From assembly GCA_025451425.1 (NCBI GenBank), contig JANWKK010000105.1:1-18547 (forward strand): DNA of 18,547 nt, given 5' to 3'. Both the position numbers and the translations under genes were made by a program. This DNA is from Gemmatimonadaceae bacterium. Its GTDB lineage: Bacteria; Gemmatimonadota; Gemmatimonadetes; Gemmatimonadales; Gemmatimonadaceae. This document shows, in pieces, positions 9,401-18,100 of the stretch. The notes below the pieces were generated by a model. It was not told the origin of the DNA and searched no databases. It was given only the letters and a program-made list of their open reading frames with translations. The first letter of the stretch is position 1; every line of letters starts with the position of its first letter.

Positions 9401-10279
9401 ATTCGCAAGGCGACCGCATGGCGGGCGAAGGACAGGTCGCTTTCGCTCGACCGCCCACTCGTCATGGGCATCCTGAACGTGACCCCCGACAGCTTCAGCG
9501 ACGGGGGTCGCTTTTTTTCGCTCGATGCGGCGCTCATACAAGCGCATCGCCTCGCGCAGGAAGGCGCCGACATCATCGATGTGGGAGGAGAATCCACACG
9601 GCCACAAGGTGCAGAGCCGATCGATAGCGTGGAAGAAAAACGCCGTGTGATCCCTGTGATCGCGGCAATTGCGAAGGCGCTTCCCGAGACGGCGCTCTCC
9701 GTCGACACGGTGAAGTCGGACGTGGCTCGGGCCGCGCTCGACGTTGGCGCACAGATTGTGAATGATGTGTCGGGCTTCCGCCTGGACCCCCGCATGGGCG
9801 AGATTTGCGCGGCAGCTGGCGCCGGTGTCGTGCTGATGCATTCCCGAGGCAGCGTAAGCGAGATGGGCACGTACGCACATGCGAACTACGATGACGTGGT
9901 GGACCAAGTCCTGGCGGAGTTGCGCGAGAGCGTGACCTCGGCGCGCACCGCTGGCGTTGCGGAGGAGTGTATCGCCGTCGATCCGGGAATCGGCTTCGCA
10001 AAGCGTGGTGAGCACTCGTTGAGCATGTTGGCGTCGCTCTCCGAGCTCGTCGGATGGGGATATCCAGTCGTTATCGGTGTCTCGCGGAAGCGATTCCTGG
10101 GTGAGATCGCTGGCGTCACCGAGCCAGGCGAGCGCCTGTACCCAACGGTCGGCGCCAATGTCGCGGCGTTCGAGCGCGGCGCTCGAATCTTTCGGGTCCA
10201 CGACGTCGCGGCGAGTCGTCAGGCGCTCGACGTAGCGTGGGCAATCGCGCGGTGTGATCGCGTGGGTACGCGGTCATGA
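9401..10279 (+). CDS. folP: Dihydropteroate synthase
   Basis: FolP condenses p-aminobenzoate with dihydropterin pyrophosphate in folate synthesis and is the sulfonamide target. Numbered from the ATT at 9401 (292 residues), the barrel motifs are MGILNVTPDSFSDGG (22-36), DVGGESTRP (60-68), NDVSGF (121-126), MHSRG (146-150), DPGIGFAK (194-201), GVSRKRF (226-232) and RVHDV (265-269). The first ATG is at 9464, inside the first barrel strand, with no Shine-Dalgarno. The frame upstream encodes a normal N-terminal extension (...RSLSLDRPLV) back to an in-frame TGA at 9389. It contains no ATG, GTG or TTG, only ATT codons behind AGGAG. I therefore place the start at ATT 9401; the minimal alternative is 9464. 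The stop overlaps the cdaA start as ATGA. Confidence 0.88.
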   Translation: MRKATAWRAKDRSLSLDRPLVMGILNVTPDSFSDGGRFFSLDAALIQAHRLAQEGADIIDVGGESTRPQGAEPIDSVEEKRRVIPVIAAIAKALPETALSVDTVKSDVARAALDVGAQIVNDVSGFRLDPRMGEICAAAGAGVVLMHSRGSVSEMGTYAHANYDDVVDQVLAELRESVTSARTAGVAEECIAVDPGIGFAKRGEHSLSMLASLSELVGWGYPVVIGVSRKRFLGEIAGVTEPGERLYPTVGANVAAFERGARIFRVHDVAASRQALDVAWAIARCDRVGTRS

Positions 10280-11076
10280 GCGTTCTCGAACAGCTTCGTC
10301 TGCTCAGCATCGGCTGGCGCGATGTGCTCGAGATCGCGATCGTCGGCTACGCGATCTATCGCGTGCTGCTGCTGCTCCATCGATCGCGTGCGGTACCAGT
10401 GCTGATCGGGATCGTCGTGCTGCTGCTCACCTACGCCGTCGCGGCAGCGCTGAAATTGACGATGATCACGTATCTTCTGACTCTGGTGTACACGTACGGC
10501 GCAATTGCTCTATTGATCCTCTTCGCGCCGGAGTTGCGAATTGCGCTCTCCGTGATCGGCCGGTCGCCAATGCTTCGATTCTTTCGGCACATGGGCGAGA
10601 CGGACGTGGCGGACGAATCAGCCAACGCCGTCGAGCGCCTGAGCAGGTCGGGAATTGGCGCAATTGTCGCGATCGAGCGCGAGGTGCCATTGGACGAATA
10701 CGTCCGATCGGGATCGGAGATGCAGGCAAAGGTCTCGGCCGACCTGCTGACGACGATTTTCACCCCGTACTCGCCGCTCCACGACGGCGCAGTCATAATC
10801 CGCGGTGACACGATAGTCGGAGCGGGTTGTATTCTGCCGCTGTCGCAAGCGGCGCTGCTCGATCGATCGTTAGGCACGCGCCACCGCGCGGCGCTCGGGT
10901 TGAGCGAGGAGACCGATGCGCTCGTGATCGTCGTCTCGGAAGAGACGTCGGCGATCTCGGCGGCGGTGCAGGGAAAGCTTTGGCGGAATCTGAGCTCGGC
11001 GCAGTTGCGGGACATGCTGTCTGGCTTGCCACCGCGATCGAGTGCGGAACAGCCTAGGCTCGAGGCGCGCGCGTAG
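10276..11076 (+). CDS. cdaA: Membrane diadenylate cyclase CdaA (c-di-AMP synthase)
   Basis: CdaA makes cyclic di-AMP from two ATP, a messenger tied to potassium, osmotic and cell-wall control. The 266-residue protein has three predicted N-terminal membrane helices (about 17-35, 40-60 and 63-84) followed by a DisA_N cyclase domain. Catalytic motifs are present: DGA (170-172) in SPLHDGAVIIRG, and RHRAA (202-206) in LGTRHRAALGLSEETDA. Length and layout match CdaA rather than DisA. It overlaps folP by ATGA and the next gene by 35 bp. The usual Firmicutes partners cdaR and glmM are not adjacent. folP-cdaA adjacency occurs in several non-Firmicutes phyla, as recalled. Confidence 0.94.
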   Translation: MSVLEQLRLLSIGWRDVLEIAIVGYAIYRVLLLLHRSRAVPVLIGIVVLLLTYAVAAALKLTMITYLLTLVYTYGAIALLILFAPELRIALSVIGRSPMLRFFRHMGETDVADESANAVERLSRSGIGAIVAIEREVPLDEYVRSGSEMQAKVSADLLTTIFTPYSPLHDGAVIIRGDTIVGAGCILPLSQAALLDRSLGTRHRAALGLSEETDALVIVVSEETSAISAAVQGKLWRNLSSAQLRDMLSGLPPRSSAEQPRLEARA

Positions 11077-13072
11077 CGGCGCGGCGAGACTGACGGCAGA
11101 GAACGGCGCCTGGATCGCCGGGATCCTGCTATTCCTGGTCTATCTGGTTTCGCTCGCTCCGGACGTCACATTCTGGGACGCGGGCGAATTCATCGCCGCC
11201 GCATATTCGTTAGGTATTCCGCATCCGCCAGGCACGCCCCTGTTTGTGCTGCTTTTGCATGATTGGGCCAAGCTCCTGCCATTCTTGCCCTACGCGATCG
11301 CGTGCAATCTCTTCTCCGCCGTCTGCACCGCTGTCGCTGGTGGGCTGAGCGCGGTGCTCATCAGCCACGGTCCGCGACTCGAGCGCGGACGGAACGATGG
11401 TTGGTACGTGCTCGGCGGCGCGCTTTGCGCCGGCGCGATGAGCTCCGTTCAGCTCAACGCCACGGAAACGGAGGTCTACGCGGCGTCGATTGCGTTGGTC
11501 GCTATTACGCTCGCCGTGGCGAATCATGCCGGTCGAACCGCGAGCGCGCGCTGGCGCGTCCTCACTGCTTACCTGATTGTGCTCGCGGTGCCGCTGCACC
11601 TCAGCGCGCTCATCGCCGCGCCGGTCGCGGTCTACCTGGCAGCGAGCAACGACGACGGGCTAATCGATTGGCAGACAGCGTTCGCGCTCTTCGGAGTGTT
11701 CGTCGCCGCGGTCGGCGCCGGGCGCGCGTCGTGGCCGTTAGGAATCGCCGGCGTCGTCATCATCATTTCCTCACCTCCCCTGGCCGGCCAGATGTGGCGC
11801 TCAAGTCCACGGCAGACGCCAGGCTCGGCGCGTTTACTCTTCGTCACGGCGCTCGCGGCCTCGGCGGTGTTCGTGATGCTCGTGCGCGCCCGCCACGATC
11901 CGGGAATCAACCAAGGCAATCCCGCGACTCTCGCGTCGCTCGCTGAGGTCATCTCGCGGCGGCAGTACGACGTTCCGGGGCTCTGGCCGCGCACGGCTCC
12001 AATCTGGCTGCAGTTCGCGAACTGGTTCGAGTATGCGGACTGGCAGGTTGCGCTGTCGTTAGGCTCGACGCCAGTGCCGACGATCGGCCGCACCACGATG
12101 ACGGTTGTCTTTGCCCTCTTCGGTGTCGTCGGTGCAGGCGCTCACCGGGCCGCCGACCGGCGCCAGTGGCGTGCAGTGCTCCTGTTACTGCTCTGCGGCA
12201 GCCTCGGCGTCGCGCTGTATCTCAACATGCGGGCGAGTCCGTCGTTCGGCTGGGGGATTCTTCCCGCGAATGCGATCCACGAAGCGCGGGAGCGCGATTA
12301 TTTCTTCGTGCTCGGCTTCTGGGCTTGGGCACTCTGGGCCGGCTACGGAGCGGTGACCATCGCTCAGCGGCTGCGGCTGAGGCCAGTGTTCGGTGTGATC
12401 GTCGCCGCGCTGCCGATCGCGCTCAACTGGTCGGCGGTGACACGACGGCGCGAGCCCGAATCCAGGCTGCCGCGTCGACTCGCTGAGGCGCTGCTCCTCT
12501 CCGCCCCACAAGGGGCGGTTCTGTTCGTGGACGGCGATAACGACACGTATCCGCTTTGGTTCCTCCAGCAAGTGGAGTCACTCAGGCGCGACGTGACCAT
12601 CGTGACGGTTCCGTTGCTCGGCGCGACGTGGTATGGAGCCGAGCTCGCGCGACGCCATGACCTCCTTCCTCCGGGCGGTGACCACGGCACGTACGGGTCA
12701 CTGAGCGCTGAGATTGCCGCGCGAGCACGTCGGCTCGGGCGGCCGGTTGCGGCGTCAGTGTCTCTGGACGCTCGTACCCGAAATCAGCTTGCCTCTGACT
12801 GGAGACTCTCCGGGCTCGTATACGTCGAGCGTGCCGGGTCGGCGGATTCCGCGGGCACTCGCAGCGAACGGAATATCGGAATCGACACGGCTGCGGCACG
12901 AGCATGGTCGCAACGCATCGAGCAATGGCGTGGCGGGCGGCAGACGAGGGGCTCGACGGACTCGATGGACGACTATGCGCTCGGACTACTCGCGTGCCCT
13001 CGATTGTACCTGCTTGCGAAGCCCGACAGTGCCCAAGCTGATTCACTTGCCTCGCTTTGTAACCGCCGATAA
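11042..13072 (+). CDS. DUF2723-family polytopic membrane protein, putative GT-C glycosyltransferase
   Basis: This 676-residue protein starts with a helix and the DUF2723 signature DVTFWDAGEF (41-50) followed by GIPHPPGTPL. The first loop carries an acidic pair typical of GT-C transferases. Many hydrophobic segments follow up to about residue 470. A soluble C-terminal domain then begins with VDGDNDTYPLW (496-506), a segment conserved in this family. The eukaryotic relative TMEM260 is a protein O-mannosyltransferase, so a lipid-linked sugar transfer role is plausible but unproven for bacteria like this. The GTG at 11042 overlaps cdaA by 35 bp. No other ATG, GTG or TTG lies before the first helix, so this start is likely despite a weak Shine-Dalgarno. 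The chain looks shorter than the roughly 1000-residue Bacteroidetes forms I recall. Confidence 0.8.
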   Translation: MRNSLGSRRARSGAARLTAENGAWIAGILLFLVYLVSLAPDVTFWDAGEFIAAAYSLGIPHPPGTPLFVLLLHDWAKLLPFLPYAIACNLFSAVCTAVAGGLSAVLISHGPRLERGRNDGWYVLGGALCAGAMSSVQLNATETEVYAASIALVAITLAVANHAGRTASARWRVLTAYLIVLAVPLHLSALIAAPVAVYLAASNDDGLIDWQTAFALFGVFVAAVGAGRASWPLGIAGVVIIISSPPLAGQMWRSSPRQTPGSARLLFVTALAASAVFVMLVRARHDPGINQGNPATLASLAEVISRRQYDVPGLWPRTAPIWLQFANWFEYADWQVALSLGSTPVPTIGRTTMTVVFALFGVVGAGAHRAADRRQWRAVLLLLLCGSLGVALYLNMRASPSFGWGILPANAIHEARERDYFFVLGFWAWALWAGYGAVTIAQRLRLRPVFGVIVAALPIALNWSAVTRRREPESRLPRRLAEALLLSAPQGAVLFVDGDNDTYPLWFLQQVESLRRDVTIVTVPLLGATWYGAELARRHDLLPPGGDHGTYGSLSAEIAARARRLGRPVAASVSLDARTRNQLASDWRLSGLVYVERAGSADSAGTRSERNIGIDTAAARAWSQRIEQWRGGRQTRGSTDSMDDYALGLLACPRLYLLAKPDSAQADSLASLCNRR

Positions 13073-13083
13073 CTTGGTACGTT

Positions 13084-13773
13084 ATGCGTTTTTCTGACCT
13101 GCCGGAGCGACTGCGGGAGGTCCGAGGTCGCATCGACGACGCCGTGCAGCGAGGGGGCCATCGACAGGGCGTAACGCTCGTGGCCGTGACCAAGACTCAT
13201 GGCCCCGAAGCGGTAGAGGTGGCGTGGGAGGCTGGACTCCGGGACGTCGGCGAGAACCGCGTTCAGGAGGCGCTCGATAAAATGGATGCCGTGCGAGCGG
13301 CGGTCCGGTGGCACCTCATCGGGCACGTGCAGCGAAACAAGGCGAAGCACGTGACACGGTTCGATCTCGTACACTCGATCGACAGCGCGCGCCTCGCGGA
13401 TGCCGTGAACGAGATCGGATGCCAGGCTGGCCGGCCGATCGATGTTTTATTGCAGGTGAACGTGGTCGGCGAAGCGACAAAGGGAGGGTATTCGTTGGAC
13501 ACGCTGCCAAGCGAAGGAGAGCGAATGCACCGCCTGACCGGGCTGCGCGTGCGCGGCATCATGACGATGGCGCCGCTCGACGCCGACGAGCGAACGCTCC
13601 GAACGGTCTTTGCGGGGGCACGGGAAGGGCGTGCCAAGCTCGTGAGCGCAGGGCATAACGCGACTGAGCTCTCGATGGGAATGTCCAACGATTTCGAGTT
13701 GGCGGTGGAGGAGGGCGCAACGCTCGTTCGTCTCGGCACCATCCTTTTCGGCGCGAGGGAAACGACCGCATGA
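13084..13773 (+). CDS. yggS: YggS-family pyridoxal-phosphate homeostasis protein
   Basis: This single-domain fold-III PLP protein of 229 residues has no known catalytic reaction but buffers PLP and affects amino-acid and ketoacid balance. The PLP lysine is Lys37 in LVAVTKTHG. Other signatures are GENRVQE (56-62), HLIGHVQRNK (77-86) and the phosphate-binding ELSMGMSND (195-203), ending LVRLGTILFGAR. The ATG is 11 bp after the DUF2723 stop with no recognisable Shine-Dalgarno. Its last bases overlap the divIVA start as ATGA. The yggS-divIVA pairing recalls the division-linked cluster of Gram-positives, here without sepF or yggT. Confidence 0.95.
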   Translation: MRFSDLPERLREVRGRIDDAVQRGGHRQGVTLVAVTKTHGPEAVEVAWEAGLRDVGENRVQEALDKMDAVRAAVRWHLIGHVQRNKAKHVTRFDLVHSIDSARLADAVNEIGCQAGRPIDVLLQVNVVGEATKGGYSLDTLPSEGERMHRLTGLRVRGIMTMAPLDADERTLRTVFAGAREGRAKLVSAGHNATELSMGMSNDFELAVEEGATLVRLGTILFGARETTA

Positions 13774-14327
13774 ACGACGAGATGTTTCGGCTGACACCGG
13801 TCGATGTCCGACGCATGGAGTTCCCGAAGGCCATGCGCGGCTACGACCAGGGACGCGTGGATGACTTTCGCGAGCAAGTCGCGAACGAGCTCGAGCGCCT
13901 AACGCGGGCCAATCAGGATTTCGACACGACCGTGCGCTCGCTCACCGAGCAGCTTCGCGGCTTTCGTGATCGCGACAAGGCGCTGAACGACGCGCTCGTT
14001 TCCGCACAGCAACTGCGAAGCGAAGTGCGCGACCAGTCCGAGCGGGAGTCGCAGCTCATCCTGCGCGAGGCACATTCCGAGGCGGATCGGATTGTTCAGG
14101 GTGCGCAGATGGAGGCGATGCGCTTTTCTGACCAGATCTCGCTGCTCGCGCGCATGCGTCGCGGATATCTCAAGCAGTTTCGCGTTATGCTCGAGCGCCA
14201 ACTCGCCGAGATCGCGGCGGAGGAGGACGTGCCCGATCCTGATCCGAGTACGATTGTCGGCGGCGAGCAGCAGGAACAGTCTGATGCTGCACCCAACCCG
14301 CGATCAGGGGCGCTCTTTCGCGGATGA
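13770..14327 (+). CDS. divIVA: DivIVA-domain protein
   Basis: DivIVA proteins bind curved membrane through an N-terminal hook and a coiled coil, and recruit division or polar growth factors. This 185-residue protein has the N-terminal signature LTPVDVRRMEFPKAMRGYD with RGYD at 23-26, then GRVDDFREQV. Heptad-like coiled coils cover about 31-65 and 75-150. The C-terminal 35 residues are acidic and Pro/Gln-rich, probably disordered, ending ALFRG. A Shine-Dalgarno-like GAGGGA lies 9 nt before the ATG, which overlaps yggS. The protein overlaps pnp by ATGA. Its partner proteins cannot be read from this window. Confidence 0.9.
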   Translation: MNDEMFRLTPVDVRRMEFPKAMRGYDQGRVDDFREQVANELERLTRANQDFDTTVRSLTEQLRGFRDRDKALNDALVSAQQLRSEVRDQSERESQLILREAHSEADRIVQGAQMEAMRFSDQISLLARMRRGYLKQFRVMLERQLAEIAAEEDVPDPDPSTIVGGEQQEQSDAAPNPRSGALFRG

Positions 14328-15193
14328 CCATGCACGCTCACGCCGCGCCTGATTCGGAGACGGCGCTCGCGACTCTGCACACGCTCGAGCGCGTGGAGGA
14401 AGCGGCGGCGGCGGTGCGCGAGCGTTTCACGCAGCGGCCAGACGTTGCTATTATCCTCGGCACGGGCCTCGGCCGGCTCGGTGCGGAGATTGATACGTCG
14501 GTCGCGATCGAGTACGCGGATATTCCCTATTTCCCGCTCTCAACGGTTGAATCGCATGCCGGCCGGCTTCTGTGCGGAACGCTCGCCGGAAAAACCGTCG
14601 TCGCGATGCAGGGAAGATTTCATCGCTACGAAGGCTACTCGCTCCAGCAGGTGACATTTCCGGTGCGAGTCCTGAACGCGCTAGGCGCCAAGACGCTCGC
14701 GGTGTCGAACGCCTGCGGTGGAATGCATCCGTTGTGGCGGGCGGGCGACCTGATGCTCATCGCCGATCACATCAACTTGCTGGGCGACAATCCACTCGTC
14801 GGGCCTAACGATGATCGATTGGGCCCGCGTTTTCCGGATATGTCGGAGGCGTACGACGCGTCGCTGCGCGAGCTGGCGCGAAGCGTGGCGCTCGAGCGAG
14901 GGATCGAGCTTCGTGAGGGCGTGTACGTCGCGGTGAGTGGTCCAAATCTGGAGACGCGCGCCGAGTACCGCTTTCTGCGCGCGATCGGGGCCGACGTCGT
15001 CGGGATGTCGACCGTGCCCGAGGTGATCGTGGCGAAGCACGCGGGAATGCGCGTCCTCGGCCTGTCGATCATCACGGATATGTGTCTGCCGGACAATCTC
15101 GAACCAGCGACGGTCGAGAAGATCATTGCTGTTGCGAACCGCGCCGAGCCGCGACTGACGCAGCTCGTCACGGGAGTATTGGAGCGGCTGTAG
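14324..15193 (+). CDS. Trimeric-type purine nucleoside phosphorylase with Asp at the base-selecting position
   Basis: The protein of 289 residues belongs to the PNP/MTAP (trimeric) family, which splits purine nucleosides with phosphate. Motifs align well with human PNP from memory: GTGLG (46-50), HAGRL (78-82), GRFHRYEGY (97-105), SNACGG (128-133), SGPNLETRAEYR (205-216) and GADVVGMSTVPEV (222-234). Glu210 corresponds to human Glu201. The residue equivalent to human Asn243 is Asp252 (IITDMCLPD), as in MTAP-type enzymes, so 6-amino purines such as adenosine or methylthioadenosine may be accepted. The base specificity is therefore unsure. The first ATG overlaps the divIVA stop; a second ATG at 14330 is possible. 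The hpt gene on the same strand could use hypoxanthine released here. Confidence 0.92.
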   Translation: MTMHAHAAPDSETALATLHTLERVEEAAAAVRERFTQRPDVAIILGTGLGRLGAEIDTSVAIEYADIPYFPLSTVESHAGRLLCGTLAGKTVVAMQGRFHRYEGYSLQQVTFPVRVLNALGAKTLAVSNACGGMHPLWRAGDLMLIADHINLLGDNPLVGPNDDRLGPRFPDMSEAYDASLRELARSVALERGIELREGVYVAVSGPNLETRAEYRFLRAIGADVVGMSTVPEVIVAKHAGMRVLGLSIITDMCLPDNLEPATVEKIIAVANRAEPRLTQLVTGVLERL

Positions 15194-15196
15194 CGC

Positions 15197-18100
15197 ATGA
15201 CCGCAACTGACGCCAGCGCGATGCCATCCGCGCCGTTCGAGCCATTGCCGCCGGATCGTCCCGCCGACGCACTCGAGCTGGAACTGCTCGCGCAGTGGGA
15301 ACGCGAGAAGCTCTTCGAGCAAACGCTCGCGAATCGTAAGGACGCGCCGTCGTTCGTCTTCTTCGAGGGACCGCCGACGGCGAATGGACGGCCGGGGATT
15401 CATCACGTCTTCTCGCGAACGATCAAGGATCTGTTCTGTCGTTATCGCGCGATGAAGGGCTATCGCGTCGAGCGAAAGGCGGGCTGGGACACGCATGGCC
15501 TGCCCGTCGAAATCGAGGTCGAGAAGCAGCTGGGAATCAGCGGGAAGCAGCAGATCGAAGCGATCGGTGTCGCCGAGTTCAATCGGCTTTGCCGTGAGAG
15601 CGTATTTCGATATCGCGCGGATTGGGAGAAGCTGAGCGCGCGAATCGGCTTCTGGCTCGACTACGCACATCCGTACATCACGTTCACGAACGATTACGTC
15701 GAGAGTGTCTGGTGGGCGCTGAAGACGCTTTTCGAGCGCGATCTGCTCTATCGCGGTCACAAGATTCTGCCATACTGCCCGCGTTGCGAGACGGCGCTCT
15801 CGAGCCACGAAGTCGCGCAGGGCTACAAAGACGTCGAAGATCCGAGCGTGTACATCGCGCTCGAGGTGCGCCAGGGCGCCGGCGAGCCGAAAGAGGAAGC
15901 CGCACCGCCGCGTGCCGTTGCGGACGCCCGACGGGCGGTCCGCCGTATTCTGGTTTGGACGACAACGCCGTGGACGCTCGTCTCGAATGCAGCGCTCGCC
16001 GTGCACCCTGACCTCGAGTACATCGAGGTCGTGCGTCGCGAAGGTGACGATTATCGGACGCTCATCCTCGCCGCCGCGCGGGCGCACGCCGTCCTCGGCA
16101 ACGACTACGAGAATCGGTGGGAGATCGTTAGGCGTTACCGCGGCGCCGATCTCGTTGGCTGGCGCTATCAGCGTCCCTTCGATTGGCTCGACTATCCGGA
16201 GGGGCGCGAGCACGAGGTCATCGTCGGCGAGACCTTTGTGTCTGCCGAGGATGGAAGCGGCGTCGTGCACATGTCGCCCGCGTTTGGCGCGGACGATTAT
16301 GCGTCTGGCCAGCGGCACAACCTCGCGTTCCTCCAACCAGTGGACGGGCGCGGTCAGTTTCCGCGCGACTTGCCGGTCGTGGGGGGACTCTTCGTCAAGG
16401 ACGCCGACGCACTGCTGATCGAAGAGCTGAAGCGACGCGGCGTGCTGTGGAAATCTGCGCGCATCACACACTCGTACCCGCACTGTTGGCGGTGCGACAC
16501 GCCACTCCTCTACTACGCACGCACCTCGTGGTTCGTGCGCACTACGGCCTATCGAGATGGAATGCTCGTCCGCAATGCGGCAGTGAACTGGAACCCGCCG
16601 GAGTCTGGCGAAGGTCGGTTTGGGGACTGGTTGAAGAACAACATCGATTGGGCGATCTCGCGCGATCGATATTGGGGCACGCCGCTGCCAGTCTGGCTCT
16701 GCGACGCCAGCGAAGGGCACGCGGATGTCGTCGGCAGCTACGCTGAGTTGGCGGAGCGCGTGGGTACCGCGCTTCCGAACGACTTCGATCCCCACAAGCC
16801 TCACGTCGACAGCTACTCGTGGCGATGCACGCGATCCGGATGCGCGGGACACATGCGTCGCGTGCCCGAGGTGATCGACACGTGGTTCGACTCGGGATCC
16901 ATGCCATTTGCGCAATGGCACTATCCCTTCGAGAACCGCGAGCGCTTCACCAAGCAGTACCCGGCGGACTTCATCGCGGAAGGGGTAGACCAGACGCGAG
17001 GTTGGTTCTATTCGCTACTCGCAATCGCGACGGGTCTTGAGCTCGAGCGAGCTGCCGGTGAATCGAATAGCGGCGCCCGGACCGACGTGAAGGAAAGCGC
17101 GCCATACCGCGCCGTCGTCGTCAACGATCAGGTGCTGGACGCCGAAGGGCTGAAGATGTCGAAGAGCAAGGGGAACATCGTCGATCCCTGGACGGTGATC
17201 GAGCGTTACGGCGTCGATGCGGTCCGCCTGTTCTTCGTCGCCTCGAGCAACGTCTGGGTCCCGCGCCGATTCGACGAGCGAGTGATTCGTGAACAGGCGG
17301 GACGTTTCCTTCTCACGTTCAAAAACATCTACAGCGGGATTTTCGCTGAGTACGCGAATTTTGGGTGGACGCCGTCCGAGCTCGATCCTGCTATCGAGCA
17401 GCGGCCACCACTCGATCGCTGGGTCCTCGGCCGTCTCGCCGCCGTCGAGCGCGCGGTAGACGATGCGCTCGGCCGCTATCAGGCCACTGACGCGTCGCGC
17501 GCGATCATCGCCTTCGTCGATGATGATCTGTCGAACTGGTACGTGCGACTCAGCAGGTCGCGCTTTTACGAGGTCGACGCCGCGGACAATCGGGCCGCGT
17601 TCGCCACGCTGCACGAGGTGCTCGTCTCCGTGTGCCGCCTGCTCGCACCATTCTCACCTTTCGCAAGCGACTGGATCCATCGGCAGCTCGTGGGAACTTC
17701 CGTCCACCTCGCGCCGTTTGTCGTCGAACGTGGAGCAGTTTTCGTGGCGGACGCGGGTCTGCAGAATGCTATGTCGGCAACGCGTACATTGGCGCGCTTG
17801 GGTCGAGCAGCTCGCGAGCAAGCGGGTATCAAGGTGCGGCAGCCGCTGTCACGACTGGTCTGCGTCGCCCCCAACGTCGACGAGGCCCTGCTCGAGCCGT
17901 TGGTGCCGCTACTGCGGGCTGAGCTGAACATCAAGCAGATTGATTTTGCCTCGTCTGCCGACGCACTGGTGACGTTGGAAGCGAAACCGAACTTCCGTTC
18001 CCTGGGTAAGAAGTTCGGTAAAAAGACGCCGTTGGCGGCCGAGGCAATCAAGGCCTTTTCGAGCGAGCAGCTGCGTCTGTTCCTTCGTGGCGAGCCGCTC

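Noticed and set aside
9464..9466. Internal ATG as the folP start
   Set aside because: It has no Shine-Dalgarno, would begin inside the first barrel strand and would drop a family-typical N-terminus.
13070..13083. A possible leaderless promoter (TAACTT, then ATG 8 nt later) before yggS
   Set aside because: There is no -35 support and the hexamer overlaps a stop codon; the gene is more likely read through from upstream.
14681..16921. A 746-codon antisense frame across pnp and ileS
   Set aside because: It is rich in Arg, His and Asp, shows no recognisable domain, and lies opposite two strongly recognised genes; long antisense frames are common in GC-rich DNA.
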